A stretch of DNA of 64,000 bases from Achromobacter anxifer (GTDB taxonomy: Bacteria > Pseudomonadota > Gammaproteobacteria > Burkholderiales > Burkholderiaceae_B), in contig NZ_CAHLAR010000001.1 in NCBI RefSeq assembly GCF_903652925.1, positions 1-64,000 on the forward strand, written 5' to 3'. Positions 34,524-43,761 of the stretch are shown here, in pieces. The notes under the pieces are model-generated. The model searched no databases. It saw nothing but the letters and a program-made list of their open reading frames with translations, and was not told the origin of the DNA. Position 1 is the stretch's first letter. Every line of letters begins with the position of its first letter. The translations under genes were made by a program, and so were the position numbers.

Positions 34524-35176
34524 TGCAACGACTGATCAAGGCCGCGCTGGCGGTGTGCGCAGCGGCGGCGCTGGCTGGCTGCGCGGCCCCGCGCACCGCC
34601 GAGAAGAACGACTACAGCAAATTCCGCGCGGAGAACCCGCGTTCGGTGCTGGTCGTGCCCGTGGTGAACCGCAGCGTCGAAGTGGATGCACCGGATTCCT
34701 TGCTGACCACCGTCACGATGCCGCTGGCCGAGCGCGGCTATTACGTGTTCCCCGTGAACCTCGTCAAGCAGGTCATGAACGAGGAAGGCATGTCGGACGC
34801 CGACATGGTCCATGCCAATGACCCCGTGCGCCTGGCGGGCCTGTTCGGCGCGGACAGCGTGCTGTACATCTCCATCGAGCGCTGGGATGCGCGCTATGCC
34901 GTCATTGGAACCACCGTCACCGTGGCGCTGACCTATACGCTCAAGAGCGGCAAGACCGGCGAGACGATCTGGGAGACCCAGCAGAGCGTGGCGTATTCCT
35001 CGCGTTCAGACCAGGGATTGATCGGCGCGCTGATCAACGCGGCCATCGCGAAGGCGGCGCCCAGCTACATGCCGCTGGCGCGCCAGGCCAACACCACGGC
35101 GATCTACGTGCGGGGCCGCGGCTTGCCCGCCGGTCCCTATGATCCCGTGTACCAGAAGGATCAGAACCTGTTCTGA
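34520..35176 (+). CDS. DUF799 (GNA1162-type) lipoprotein
   Basis: A 218-residue lipoprotein of the DUF799/GNA1162 family. Signal peptide to LAGC with Cys21; then YSKFRAENPRSVLVVPVVNR, SLLTTVTMPLAERGYYVFPV and LFGADSVLYISIERWDARY, the family core. GNA1162 of meningococcus is a surface-related lipoprotein with a fold resembling periplasmic TolB-N/CsgG-like domains. The start overlaps the DUF4810 stop (ATGA); a second ATG at 34523 is possible. It ends the four-gene operon and a strong hairpin follows. Confidence 0.9.
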   Translation: MMQRLIKAALAVCAAAALAGCAAPRTAEKNDYSKFRAENPRSVLVVPVVNRSVEVDAPDSLLTTVTMPLAERGYYVFPVNLVKQVMNEEGMSDADMVHANDPVRLAGLFGADSVLYISIERWDARYAVIGTTVTVALTYTLKSGKTGETIWETQQSVAYSSRSDQGLIGALINAAIAKAAPSYMPLARQANTTAIYVRGRGLPAGPYDPVYQKDQNLF

Positions 35177-35189
35177 TGCCTGCGGCGCC

Positions 35190-35213
35190 GTGGCCGGCCA
35201 ACTGGCCGGCCAC
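35190..35213. terminator. Hairpin between convergent DUF799 and tenA genes
   Basis: A perfect 11-bp stem GTGGCCGGCCA (35190-35200) with TGGCCGGCCAC (35203-35213) lies between the two stop codons. It lacks a T-run on either side; a shared bidirectional terminator is likely but not certain. Confidence 0.55.
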
Positions 35214-35220
35214 GGGCCAT

Positions 35221-35883
35221 TCAAACCGGCCAGCCGTCCTGGCGATAGGCCGAATCCCAGAACATCCATTCCAGTTGCGCGGCGCGCGTGTAGGCGGCGT
35301 GCATCTGTTCCAGCGTTTCGGGCGAGGCCTGCTCGGCGACGCGGTCGACGGTCGTGATGACCTTGCGCACCAGGGCGTGGAAGTCCTCGCAGGCATAGGC
35401 CTCGATCCAGGCCCAGTAGGGATTGGGTTGCGTCGTCCGCGCGTGGATTTCGCGGCCGATTTCGGCATAGATCCAGAAGCAGGGCAGCAGGGCCGCCAGC
35501 GCCACCGGGTACGGGGCGCTCCAGGCGGTGGCGATCAGGAAGCTGGTGTAGTGGTGGCAGGCGGGGGTGAGCGGCGAGGCTTCGAAGGTGGCGTCGTCGA
35601 TGCCGAACTGCTTCAGGAAGCCCGCGTGCAGGGTGCGTTCGGCGACGACGGCGCCCTTGGCCGCGTCCGCGAACTGGACCACGCCGTCGGCGTCGTCGGC
35701 CTTGGCCGAAGCGATGGCCAGCGCGCGCCCGAACGCCACCAGGTAGTGCGCATCCTGGATCATGTAGTGCTTGAATGCGTTCTCGTCGAGCTGGCCGCTG
35801 GCCAGTTCCTGGTTGAACGGCATGTCGCGCGTTTTTTCGTACAGCGCGGCGTTGCGCGCCCAGGCGTCGGAGCTGAAAGACAT
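35221..35883 (-). CDS. tenA: TenA-family aminopyrimidine aminohydrolase (thiaminase II)
   Basis: A 220-residue all-helical enzyme of thiamin salvage, which hydrolyses aminopyrimidine breakdown products of thiamin. The catalytic Cys lies in ALLPCFWIYAEIG, and the Glu of the salt-bridge pair in LEWMFWDSAYRQDGW. HYMIQDAHYLVAFGRAL near residue 40-60 holds the substrate Asp and Tyr. ATG 35883 is chosen for GAGGAA upstream. I looked for a TPP riboswitch in the 100-bp leader and found none; only a GC hairpin is present. Confidence 0.93.
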   Translation of the reverse strand: MSFSSDAWARNAALYEKTRDMPFNQELASGQLDENAFKHYMIQDAHYLVAFGRALAIASAKADDADGVVQFADAAKGAVVAERTLHAGFLKQFGIDDATFEASPLTPACHHYTSFLIATAWSAPYPVALAALLPCFWIYAEIGREIHARTTQPNPYWAWIEAYACEDFHALVRKVITTVDRVAEQASPETLEQMHAAYTRAAQLEWMFWDSAYRQDGWPV

Positions 35884-35903
35884 GGGGTTCCTCAAGGCAG
35901 GCT

Positions 35904-35927
35904 GCCGGCGCGCGAGCGCGCGCCGGC
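35904..35927 (-). terminator. Hairpin between bdhA and tenA
   Basis: A 10-bp stem GCCGGCGCGC (35904-35913) with GCGCGCCGGC (35918-35927), loop GAGC, stands between the bdhA stop and the tenA start on the minus strand. No T-run, so possible attenuation rather than a full stop. Confidence 0.5.
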
Positions 35928-35982
35928 CTACAAAGAGGGCCAGGATATCAAAGAGCGGGCGGCAAGGGCGCCGCCCGCCGCC

Positions 35983-36768
35983 TCACTGCATGTACCAGCC
36001 GTGGCTGACCACGAAGGACTGGCCGGTGAACGCGGCGCTGGGGAAGGTGGCCAGGAACAGGGCGGTCTGCGCCACGTCCTCGACCGTCGTGAACACGCCG
36101 TCGACGGTGTCGCCCAGCATGACCTTCTTGACCACGTCCTCTTCGCTGATGCCCAGTTCCTTGGCCTGTTCGGGAATCTGCTTTTCCACCAAGGGCGTGC
36201 GCACGAAGCCCGGGCAGATGACGTGCGAGCGCACGTTGTGCGCCGCGCCTTCCTTGGCCAGCACCCGTGCCAGGCCCAGCAGGGCGTGCTTGGCTGCCAC
36301 GTAGGCGGATTTCAGCGGCGAGGCCTCGTGCGAGTGGACCGAGCCCATGTAGATGACCACGCCGCCGCGGTTGTCCTTGTACATGTGCTTGAGCGCCGCC
36401 TTGGTGGTGAGGAAGGCGCCGTCCACGTGGATGGCCTGCATCTTCTTCCAGTCCGAGAATGCGAAGTTCTCGATCGGATTCACGATCTGTATGCCCGCGT
36501 TCGAGATCAGGATGTCGATGCTGCCGTAGGCGGCGGCGACGCGGTCCACGCCCTGGTTCACGGCCTCTTCGCTGGTGACGTCCATGGCGACGCCCATGGC
36601 CTTGCCGCCGGCCTGTTCGATTTCACGGGCGACGGCGTCGGCGCCCGCCTGGTTCAGGTCGGCGATGGCGACGGCCGCGCCGGCGCGCGCGAGCGTGAGG
36701 GCGATTTCCTTGCCGATGCCGCTGGCAGCGCCTGTGACGACGGCGACTTTTCCATTCAGGTTATGCAT
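35983..36768 (-). CDS. bdhA: 3-hydroxybutyrate dehydrogenase
   Basis: A 261-residue short-chain dehydrogenase that oxidises (R)-3-hydroxybutyrate to acetoacetate with NAD in polyhydroxybutyrate turnover. The cofactor loop [29 protein letters not shown], Ser-Tyr-Lys active site ([20 protein letters not shown]) and [20 protein letters not shown] are close to known 3-HBDH sequences. The C-terminal [15 protein letters not shown] is also characteristic. ATG 36768 has GGAGG 8 bases upstream. It is probably transcribed on its own or with tenA downstream. Confidence 0.93.
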   Translation of the reverse strand: MHNLNGKVAVVTGAASGIGKEIALTLARAGAAVAIADLNQAGADAVAREIEQAGGKAMGVAMDVTSEEAVNQGVDRVAAAYGSIDILISNAGIQIVNPIENFAFSDWKKMQAIHVDGAFLTTKAALKHMYKDNRGGVVIYMGSVHSHEASPLKSAYVAAKHALLGLARVLAKEGAAHNVRSHVICPGFVRTPLVEKQIPEQAKELGISEEDVVKKVMLGDTVDGVFTTVEDVAQTALFLATFPSAAFTGQSFVVSHGWYMQ

Positions 36769-36890
36769 GCTGGAACCTCCGGGTTGGATTGCCGGTGGGC
36801 CGGGCAGCGCCCTGTCGCCCACGGATGCGGGGAGCATGGCTTGATGGTAACGCCGCAATATTAGAGCTGGCTGAACGCGCCGCGGGCGGC

Positions 36891-37280
36891 TCAGGCCTTG
36901 CGCTTAGGGTGATGGCGCAGGTAGTCCTGCAGGACGTCGCGCAGCACCACGGCCTGGTTGTGTTCGGTGTCGCGGGCACCGTACAGCAGGGTCAGCGGGC
37001 GCTCGCCCGCCGCTTGCAGCAAGGCCGCGATGCGGGCCTGCTGCTCCGGCGCGGCCAGTTCGGCCAGGTAGCGCTTGCGGAACTCCGCCCAGTGTTCCAC
37101 GACGTGGCCGTACCATTTGCGCAGTTCCGTGGACGGCGCGATGTCCCGGTTCCATTCGTCCAGTCCCAGGTCGGCCCGGCGCAGGCCGCGCGGCCACATG
37201 CGGTCCACCAGCACCCGGTAGTTGCCCGCGGGGCCGGTGCCCTCGTAGACGCGTTGCACGGTGATGTCGGAGGATGTCAT
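36891..37280 (-). CDS. DUF488-family protein
   Basis: A 129-residue cytosolic protein of the DUF488 family, function unknown. The family core is intact: [53 protein letters not shown] and [18 protein letters not shown]. Its WPRG motif and the LLYGARD segment suggest a small nucleotide- or phosphate-binding fold, but no activity is proven. GGGAG lies before ATG 37280. The neighbouring nhaA gene ends 79 bp upstream on the same strand. Confidence 0.9.
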   Translation of the reverse strand: MTSSDITVQRVYEGTGPAGNYRVLVDRMWPRGLRRADLGLDEWNRDIAPSTELRKWYGHVVEHWAEFRKRYLAELAAPEQQARIAALLQAAGERPLTLLYGARDTEHNQAVVLRDVLQDYLRHHPKRKA

Positions 37281-37358
37281 GGCGGCTCCCGGGATCGTGG
37301 CGGCGGACCCCTGATACTTTAGCCCCAGCCGCCGATCCTCAGTCCCGCTTGTCCGCGC

Positions 37359-38579
37359 TCAAGGGTTTTCCTGGGAGCCCTCGCGCGCGCCGCCGGCGCG
37401 CAGCAGCAGGAAGCCGACCACCGCGGAAGCCAGCGAGCCCGTCAGCACGCCGATCTTGGTGGCATCGATGGCGGCCGGATCGGTGAACGCCAGGGCGCCG
37501 ATGAACAGGCTCATCGTGAAGCCGATGCCGCACAGCAGCGACACGCCATACAGCTGCTTGAAGCTGGCGTGGCGCGGCAGGGTGGCGATGCCGCTCTTGA
37601 TGGCCAGCCAGGCAAAGCCGAACACGCCCAGCTGCTTGCCCAGGAACAGGCCCAGCGCCACGCCCAGCGGCACGGGCTGCGCCAGACTGCCCAGACCCAT
37701 GCCGGCGAACGACACGCCGGCGTTGGCGAAGCCGAACACCGGCACGATCAGCAGCGCGACCGGCTTGTGCAGCGCGTGCTCCAGCGCATGCAGGGGCGAG
37801 TGCGCGCCCGGATGCCCTTGGTTCTGCGGACGCAGCGGGATGGTCAGCGCCAGCGCCACGCCGGCCAGCGTGGCGTGCACGCCGGACTTCAGGACGAAGT
37901 ACCACAGCACCGCGCCGATCAGCAGGTAGGGCGTCAGCCGCAGCACCCCGGCGCGGTTCAGGCAGAACAGGCAGGCCAGCAGGGCGCCTGCCATGCCCAG
38001 CGCGAACACGTTCAGTTCGGACGTATAGAAGAGGGCGATGATGACGATGGCGCCCAGGTCGTCCAGGATCGCCAGCGCGGTCAGGAAGATCTTCAGGGAC
38101 GTCGGCACGCGACTGCCCAGCAGCGCCAGGATGCCCAGCGCGAAGGCGATGTCGGTGGCGGCGGGTATGGCCCAGCCGCGCAGCGTGCCGGGGCTGCCGA
38201 AATTGATGAGCACGTAGATCAGCGCCGGCAGCACCATGCCGCCCAGGGCGGCGATGCCCGGCAGGACGATGCGGGCGGCGCCGCGCAGTTGGCCGTCCAG
38301 CACCTCGCGCTTGATTTCCAGCCCCACCAGCAGGAAGAACACGGCCATCAGGCCGTCGTTGATCCAGTGCAGCACCGACTCCTTCAGCATGACCGGACCC
38401 GCCTGGAAGCCGAGCTTGGTTTCCAGCACGCTGAAATAGGCGGGGGCGGCGGGACTGTTGGCGACGATCAGCGCCACCAGCGCGGCCAGCATCAGGACGT
38501 AGCCGCCCAGCGCTTCGGAGCGCAGGAATGCTTGCAGGAATGACGTGGATTTTTGGGGAGATACACCCTGTGAATTCAT
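37359..38579 (-). CDS. nhaA: Na+/H+ antiporter NhaA
   Basis: A 406-residue inner-membrane antiporter that exports Na+ or Li+ in exchange for protons. [20 protein letters not shown] and [20 protein letters not shown] hold the unwound helix and the paired aspartates (DD) of the ion site. [28 protein letters not shown] is the helix 2 region with the pH-sensing charges. The length is a little above E. coli NhaA (388). AAGGGCGG precedes ATG 38579. The 228-bp upstream gap is AT-richer than average and shared with the divergent small gene. Confidence 0.96.
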   Translation of the reverse strand: MNSQGVSPQKSTSFLQAFLRSEALGGYVLMLAALVALIVANSPAAPAYFSVLETKLGFQAGPVMLKESVLHWINDGLMAVFFLLVGLEIKREVLDGQLRGAARIVLPGIAALGGMVLPALIYVLINFGSPGTLRGWAIPAATDIAFALGILALLGSRVPTSLKIFLTALAILDDLGAIVIIALFYTSELNVFALGMAGALLACLFCLNRAGVLRLTPYLLIGAVLWYFVLKSGVHATLAGVALALTIPLRPQNQGHPGAHSPLHALEHALHKPVALLIVPVFGFANAGVSFAGMGLGSLAQPVPLGVALGLFLGKQLGVFGFAWLAIKSGIATLPRHASFKQLYGVSLLCGIGFTMSLFIGALAFTDPAAIDATKIGVLTGSLASAVVGFLLLRAGGAREGSQENP

Positions 38580-38807
38580 GCAGTACCGCCCTTGCTTACG
38601 TTTTGATAAGATGCGCGTTTCATTCCTGAATTTTACCTGAATTGGTACTTCAGGATTCCTCTACTTCGTCGAACGTCTTTCAATTTTTCGAAAAAACAGG
38701 CTATCAACGTTGAATTCTGGCGTTGTTGTCCGGCGGCCAATCCCCCCTTTCCTTGATATCCGACCAGTCTGTGGCTTGCAAGGCCGCCTGGCGACTTTTG
38801 CTAGCTG

Positions 38808-39185
38808 ATGCCATTACGTCCTCTTACGGTATTGACCTACACGCCCGGCAAGCCCGGCGCCGCTAGCCGCCTGGTGGATGTCGGCGACAGCCTCGCCGCG
38901 CCAGCGGCTCCGAATCCGCACGGCGTCTACCAGACCCTGCGGCTGGCGCCCAGCGCTCGCCTGCTGGCCTGGGCCCGCGAGGGCGCGCGCTTTGAATTGT
39001 CCCGCACCGGCGCCGCGCGCGTCTGGTCCGGCGGCAAGCTCCAGGCTTCCGAATGCCCGCGCGATTGCACCAGCGCGGGCGCGGCGGCGCTGGACCAGGA
39101 AGACATCGCCTACCTGGAGGCCTACCTGCTGTCGCAAGGCAGCCGCTGGAACGACGCGGAAGCTACCCACGGCGGCCATCCCTGA
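38808..39185 (+). CDS. Hypothetical protein upstream of a GT4 gene
   Basis: I do not recognise this 125-residue product. It starts MPLRPLTVLTYTPGKPGAAS, has no signal peptide or membrane segment, and carries two cysteines in ECPRDCTS. Codon use and strong third-position GC match true genes nearby, and only 2 bases separate its stop from the glycosyltransferase start, which supports co-translation. No ribosome site is evident before ATG 38808. It may be an accessory of the glycosyltransferase. Confidence 0.6.
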   Translation: MPLRPLTVLTYTPGKPGAASRLVDVGDSLAAPAAPNPHGVYQTLRLAPSARLLAWAREGARFELSRTGAARVWSGGKLQASECPRDCTSAGAAALDQEDIAYLEAYLLSQGSRWNDAEATHGGHP

Positions 39186-39187
39186 TC

Positions 39188-40345
39188 ATGCCGAATTCCA
39201 TCCAATCGCTCCCGGGCCGGGCCGGCCCCGATGCGCCCCTGCGCATCCTGCACACCGAGGCCGCGACTTCCTTCGGCGGACAGGAGTTCTGCATCTACAA
39301 GGAGATGATAGCCATGCGCGAGCGCGGCCATCATCTGGAAGCGGTCTGCCAACCGGATGCCGAGCTGGGCAGGCGCCTGCGCGCGGCGGGCTTCATGGTT
39401 CATCTCATTTCCATGGACGGTCCGCTCAACTTCGTCCGCGGCGCCAGGTTCGTGCGGCGCCTGCTGCGCACCGGGCGCTTCGACGTCGTCAACACGCACA
39501 GCCGCCGCGACACCGTCCTGGGCGCGATCGCGGCCCGCCTGGCGGGCACGCCGCTGATCGTGCGCACGCGCCATCTGGCCAAGCCCATCAATTCCCTCTA
39601 CGCCTATACCTGGCTGGCGCATCGGGTGATCGCCGTCAGCCGCCATGTGCGCGGGCAATTGCTGGACGGCGGGGCGCGGCCGGAGGCCGTCGCCACTATC
39701 CATTCGCCGGTGGTGCTGCCGCAGTTGCGCAGCGGCGTCTGCGTCAGGCGCGAACTGGGCTTGCCGGAGGACGCGCTGGTGATCGGCTGCGTGGCCGTCA
39801 TGCGGGCGGACAAGGGCCATTGCGATCTGCTCGACGCCTTTCACCGCATTGCCGCCACCTTCCCGCAAGCCCACCTGGTGCTGGTGGGCGAAGGCGAGCC
39901 CATGTCCGGGCGGTTGCGGGCGCAGGCAGAGGAACTGGGGCTGTCGCAGCGCGTGCATTTCACCGGCAGGCGCGAAGACATCGGCAATGTCCTGACGGCC
40001 TTCGACGTGTTCGCGCTGCCGACGCTGCGCGAAGCCCTGGGCACTGTCTTCATCGAGGCCGCGGCGATGGGGGTGCCGGTGATCGGCACCGACGTGGGCG
40101 GCGTGCCTGAAACCATGCAGGCCGGCGTGACCGGGCTGCTGGTGCCGCCCAACGATCCGGCCGCATTGGCGGGCGCGCTGGAAAGCCTGCTGGCCGATCC
40201 GGCCTTGCGCCGCCAGATGGGCGACGCAGGCCGCGAATTGATCCGAGGGCAGGGCCTGTTTTCCGCCGAGCGCACGGCGGGCCTGGTGGAACAGGCTTAT
40301 GCCGGCTGGCTGGCCGAATTGCGCGGACCGGCGCGCGCCGCTTGA
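39188..40345 (+). CDS. GT4-family glycosyltransferase
   Basis: A 385-residue GT-B glycosyltransferase. The acceptor half begins LRILHTEAATSFGGQEFCIY with the glycine loop; HSRRDTVLGAIAARL and TRHLAKPINS follow. The donor half holds VAVMRADKGHCDLLDAFHRI, VLVGEGEPMSGRL, TGRREDIGNVLTAFDVFALP and the EX7E motif in REALGTVFIEAAAMGVPVIG. Such enzymes act in LPS core, O-antigen or exopolysaccharide assembly. It follows the 125-residue gene by 2 bp. No other polysaccharide genes are near. Confidence 0.93.
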   Translation: MPNSIQSLPGRAGPDAPLRILHTEAATSFGGQEFCIYKEMIAMRERGHHLEAVCQPDAELGRRLRAAGFMVHLISMDGPLNFVRGARFVRRLLRTGRFDVVNTHSRRDTVLGAIAARLAGTPLIVRTRHLAKPINSLYAYTWLAHRVIAVSRHVRGQLLDGGARPEAVATIHSPVVLPQLRSGVCVRRELGLPEDALVIGCVAVMRADKGHCDLLDAFHRIAATFPQAHLVLVGEGEPMSGRLRAQAEELGLSQRVHFTGRREDIGNVLTAFDVFALPTLREALGTVFIEAAAMGVPVIGTDVGGVPETMQAGVTGLLVPPNDPAALAGALESLLADPALRRQMGDAGRELIRGQGLFSAERTAGLVEQAYAGWLAELRGPARAA

Positions 40346-40358
40346 GGCCTGCTGCGGC

Positions 40359-40823
40359 TCAGTGCCAGAGCAGGGCGTTCATGGCTTCGACCAGGCGGTC
40401 GCGGTAGCGCGGCAGCAGGGCCTGCACGCGGGCCTGGCGGTCTTTCCATTCCTGCGGCTCCGCGCCGGCGGCGATGCGCGGCGGCGCCCAGATCGGATCG
40501 GGGAAATGGCGGTCGCCGCGCCAGCGCGGGATCACGTGCCAGTGCAGGTGCGGCACCATGTTGCCCAGCGAAGCCAGGTTGATCTTGTCGGGTCCCAGGA
40601 CCGACTGCTGCGTTTCTTCCACCACATACACGGCCCGCATCAGCAGGTCGCGACCGTGGGTGGACAGGCTGGTCATCTCGGCCAGATGGCCGTTCCAGAT
40701 CACCCGCGTGAAGCCGGGGTAGTCGGCGTCGGCGACCTCGACGATGCGCAGGTGCGGTCCGCGCCACAGCAGCTCGCCGCCATCTTCCTGGCACAGCGGG
40801 CAATTGGGATCGCGCGCGCTCAA
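40359..40823 (-). CDS. HIT-family hydrolase
   Basis: A 154-residue histidine-triad protein, a family of nucleotide-phosphoramidate or dinucleotide hydrolases. The triad reads NMVPHLHWHVIPRW, and the N-terminal CPLCQEDGGELLW pair of cysteines may bind zinc. The start is TTG 40823: it overlaps the upstream GNAT stop as TTGA, and AAGGTG stands at the right distance; no in-frame ATG occurs until well inside the domain. It is the last of the PPK2-GNAT-HIT operon and converges with the GT4 gene. Confidence 0.9.
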   Translation of the reverse strand: MSARDPNCPLCQEDGGELLWRGPHLRIVEVADADYPGFTRVIWNGHLAEMTSLSTHGRDLLMRAVYVVEETQQSVLGPDKINLASLGNMVPHLHWHVIPRWRGDRHFPDPIWAPPRIAAGAEPQEWKDRQARVQALLPRYRDRLVEAMNALLWH

Positions 40824-41269
40824 GGCATCACCTTGCGGTACTGGATGAAGCCCGAGCGGTCGGCGATGCGGTCGTAGAGCTGGATGGCGGTGGCGTTGGT
40901 TTCGTGGGTCAGCCAGTACACCCGCGCACAGTTGGCGGCGGCCGCCTGCGCATACACGTGTTCGATCAGCTTGCGGCCGGCGCCCGTGCCGCGCACGTCC
41001 GGGTCCACGTACAGGTCCTGCAGATAGCAATAGTCGCCGGCGGTCCAGGTGGAGCGATGGAAGATCCAGTGCACCATGCCGATGGCCCGGCCGCTTTCAT
41101 AGGCCAGCGCCGCGTGCATGGGTTCGGCGGGATCCAGGAAGCGCGCCCAGGTGTTGCGCGTCACGGCGTCGTCGATGTTGACGCGGTAGAAGTCCTGATA
41201 GCCTTTCCATAGCGGCAGCCAGGCTTCGAAGTCGGCGGCGACGATGGGACGGATTTCTGCGGTACTCAT
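40820..41269 (-). CDS. GNAT-family N-acetyltransferase
   Basis: A 149-residue acetyl-CoA-dependent acetyltransferase. The acetyl-CoA loop is VDPDVRGTGAGRKLIEHVYA, preceded by YCYLQDLYV; the C-terminal NATAIQLYDRIADRSGFIQY is the usual final strand and helix. The substrate is unknown. GGAGG lies 10 bases before ATG 41269. It sits between the polyphosphate phosphotransferase and HIT genes with tight spacing. Confidence 0.92.
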   Translation of the reverse strand: MSTAEIRPIVAADFEAWLPLWKGYQDFYRVNIDDAVTRNTWARFLDPAEPMHAALAYESGRAIGMVHWIFHRSTWTAGDYCYLQDLYVDPDVRGTGAGRKLIEHVYAQAAAANCARVYWLTHETNATAIQLYDRIADRSGFIQYRKVMP

Positions 41270-41298
41270 GGCTTGCTGCCTCCGGGCGGAATTCAGAT

Positions 41299-42765
41299 TC
41301 AGAGTTGGTTTTCCATGGCTTCGACGATGTGTCGCAGCACTTGCAAGCGAGCGTACCGCTTGTCGTTGGCGGACACCAGATGCCAGGGCGCGTGGGCGAC
41401 GTCGGTGCGCGTCAGCATCTCGTTGGTGGCGGCCGCGTAGTCCTTCCATTTGTCGCGGTTGCGCCAGTCCTCGGCGGTGATCTTGAAATTCTTGAACGGC
41501 GATTCCTCGCGTTCCTTGAAGCGTTCCAGCTGCACGTCCGGCGTGACCGCCAGCCAGAACTTCAGCACCAGCGCGCCGCTGGCAGCCAGCTGTCCTTCGA
41601 AGTCGTTGATCTCGGCGTAGGCCCGGCGCCAATTGACGGGCGCGGTCAGTTTCTCGACGCGTTCGACCAGCACGCGGCCGTACCAGGAGCGGTCGAAGAT
41701 CGCGATGCGGCCATGGCGCGGCACATGGCGCCAGAAGCGCCATAGGTAGGGGCGGGCCAGTTCTTCGCTGGTGGGCGCGGATATAGGCGTGATGTCGAAC
41801 TGGCGCGCGTCCAGCGCATGCGTCACGCGCCGGATCGCGCCGCCCTTGCCGGCCGCGTCCTGGCCTTCGAACACCAGCACCAGCGAGCGGTCCTGGAATT
41901 TCTTGGAACGCGCGGCGCGCGCCAGCCGGCCTTGCAAGAGGCCCAGCTCGGATTCGTAGTCGTCCTTGTCGGTCTTGGCGTCGTAGTCCAGCTCGCCCAG
42001 GCGGTCGACGACGCGCATGGGGCTGGCGTGCGCCACGAAGGCAGGCGGAATGCGCGGCACGCCGCGTTGGCGCATGGCGGCCAGCACCGCTTCGGCCGTG
42101 CGCGCCGCGCGCATGTCGCCGTCGGCACTGGGGATCACGACCCACGGCGCATGGCCGCTGTCTGTGTGGTTCAGCACCACCTGGCCGGCATTGCGGATGC
42201 GGTCGTATTTCTTGTAGACCTTGAGATCCACGGGGCTGACCTGCCATGACGTTTCGGGGCTGGCCAGCAGCCGTTCGGCGCGCGCCTTCTGGGCCTTGGC
42301 CGACAGGTGGAACCAGAGCTTGACGATCTGGACGCCCTCGGCGGCGAGCATGGCCTCGAAGCGGCGGATCGCGGCGGACTGGGCTTCGATGCTGTTCTGG
42401 TCGGGCTTTTTGCGCGTGGCTTCCTGCAGCAGCGGCGTGTACCAGGAACCGAAGACGATGCCGGTGCTGCCCTTGGGCGGCAGGTCGTGCCAGTAGCGCC
42501 AGAAGGGCGGGCGCTCCAGCGCGGCGCCCTCGGGCGGTCCGTAGGCCAGCGTCTTGATGTGGCGCGGGTCCATCCATTCGTTCAGCAGGTTGACCGTGGC
42601 GCCCTTGCCGGCACCGTCGATCCCTGCGATGACGATCAGCAGCGTCTTGTCGGCCTTCTGCAGCCGCTGGTACTGCGCGTTCAGCAGGGCGACACGCAGG
42701 CGCGCCTCCAGCGGCTTGAATTCTTCCTTGGACAGGCTGGGGTCGGCTTCGGCTTCGGCGAACAT
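41299..42765 (-). CDS. pap: Polyphosphate:AMP phosphotransferase (two-domain PPK2)
   Basis: A 488-residue protein with two PPK2 domains in tandem, the architecture of class II PPK2 enzymes that phosphorylate AMP to ADP with polyphosphate. The C-terminal domain is intact: Walker A EGQDAAGKGGAIRR and FDRSWYGRVLVERVE. The N-terminal domain has a Walker A (IAGIDGAGKGATVN) but reads VFGSWYTPLL where the C-terminal domain has FDRSWYGR, so it lacks the catalytic Asp and lid Arg and is probably structural, as known for the family. ATG 42765 has GGATCA upstream. First gene of the operon with GNAT and HIT. Confidence 0.93.
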   Translation of the reverse strand: MFAEAEADPSLSKEEFKPLEARLRVALLNAQYQRLQKADKTLLIVIAGIDGAGKGATVNLLNEWMDPRHIKTLAYGPPEGAALERPPFWRYWHDLPPKGSTGIVFGSWYTPLLQEATRKKPDQNSIEAQSAAIRRFEAMLAAEGVQIVKLWFHLSAKAQKARAERLLASPETSWQVSPVDLKVYKKYDRIRNAGQVVLNHTDSGHAPWVVIPSADGDMRAARTAEAVLAAMRQRGVPRIPPAFVAHASPMRVVDRLGELDYDAKTDKDDYESELGLLQGRLARAARSKKFQDRSLVLVFEGQDAAGKGGAIRRVTHALDARQFDITPISAPTSEELARPYLWRFWRHVPRHGRIAIFDRSWYGRVLVERVEKLTAPVNWRRAYAEINDFEGQLAASGALVLKFWLAVTPDVQLERFKEREESPFKNFKITAEDWRNRDKWKDYAAATNEMLTRTDVAHAPWHLVSANDKRYARLQVLRHIVEAMENQL

Positions 42766-42859
42766 GGGTGATCCGTCTGATCGGCATTTCTGCGGTCGGA
42801 CGATCTTGCGGGATAAGCCCCGGGCGCGCAAGCCCGGGCCGCGGGCTTGCGCGCCAGCT

Positions 42860-43723
42860 TCAGAGCGCGTCGACGGGGATCTTCAGGTAGCGCACGCCAT
42901 TGTCTTCGGCCGGGGGAAAGTGGCCGGCGCGGATGTTCACCTGGATGGCGGGCAGGATGAGGGTAGGCATGGAGAGCGTGGCGTCGCGCCGGGTGCGCAT
43001 GTCCACGAACGCATCTTCATCGATGCCATCGCGCACGTGGATGTTGGCGCGGCGCTGTTCGGCCACCGTCGTCTGCCAGGATGCCTCGCGGCCGGCGGGC
43101 GGGTAGTCGTGGCACATGTACAGCCGCGTGTCGGCCGGTAGGTTCAGCAGACGCTGGATGGAGCGGTACAGCTGATGGGCGTCGCCGCCCGGGAAGTCGC
43201 AACGCGCCGTGCCCACGTCCGGCATGAACAGCGTGTCGCCGACGAAGGCCGCGTCGCCAATCAGGTAGGCCATGTCGGCTGGCGTGTGGCCGGGCACGTG
43301 GATGGCTTGCGCCGTCAGCGCGCCGATGCGGAAGGTCTCGCCGTCGGCGAAGAGGTGGCCGAACTGCGAGCCGTCCAGCTGGAATTCCGGTTCCAGGTTG
43401 AATATCTTCTTGAACACGCCCTGTACGGTCCGGATGCTCTGGCCGATGGCGATGACCCCGCCCAGCTGGCGCTGGAGATAAGGCGCCGCTGACAGGTGGT
43501 CGGCGTGGGCATGGGTTTCCAGTAGCCATTCGGTCTTCAGGCCATGCTGGCGCACGTAGTCGGCCACGCGGTCGGCGCTGGCGGTGCTGCTGCGGCCGGA
43601 CTTGGGGTCGTAGTCCAGCACCGAGTCGATGATGGCGCAGGCCCCGCCCGGCGCGGGCTCATGCACCACGTAGGTGACGGTGGCGGTGACGGGATCGAAG
43701 AAAGCCTGGATCTGGGGTGACAT
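42860..43723 (-). CDS. blh: Persulfide dioxygenase-like metallo-beta-lactamase fold protein (BLH/ETHE1 type)
   Basis: A 287-residue metallohydrolase-fold enzyme. Metal ligands are visible in ETHAHADHLSAAPYL, VPGHTPADMAY and GDTLFMPDVGTARCDFPGG; the last matches the BLH group of the BigR operons, which oxidises glutathione persulfide to sulfite. ATG 43723 is chosen because the predicted promoter would start RNA near 43755, leaving no leader for the upstream ATG at 43753. It is divergent from bigR and shares its operator. With Sqr and the exporter it completes sulfide, persulfide and sulfite handling. Confidence 0.92.
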   Translation of the reverse strand: MSPQIQAFFDPVTATVTYVVHEPAPGGACAIIDSVLDYDPKSGRSSTASADRVADYVRQHGLKTEWLLETHAHADHLSAAPYLQRQLGGVIAIGQSIRTVQGVFKKIFNLEPEFQLDGSQFGHLFADGETFRIGALTAQAIHVPGHTPADMAYLIGDAAFVGDTLFMPDVGTARCDFPGGDAHQLYRSIQRLLNLPADTRLYMCHDYPPAGREASWQTTVAEQRRANIHVRDGIDEDAFVDMRTRRDATLSMPTLILPAIQVNIRAGHFPPAEDNGVRYLKIPVDAL

Positions 43724-43761
43724 GGATGCTCGCGGCGCAGCGAGTCGCTGCATTAGGAAAC

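Noticed and set aside
35884-35982. Possible TPP riboswitch upstream of tenA
   Set aside because: The conserved CTGAGA and matching helices are absent; only a GC hairpin is present.
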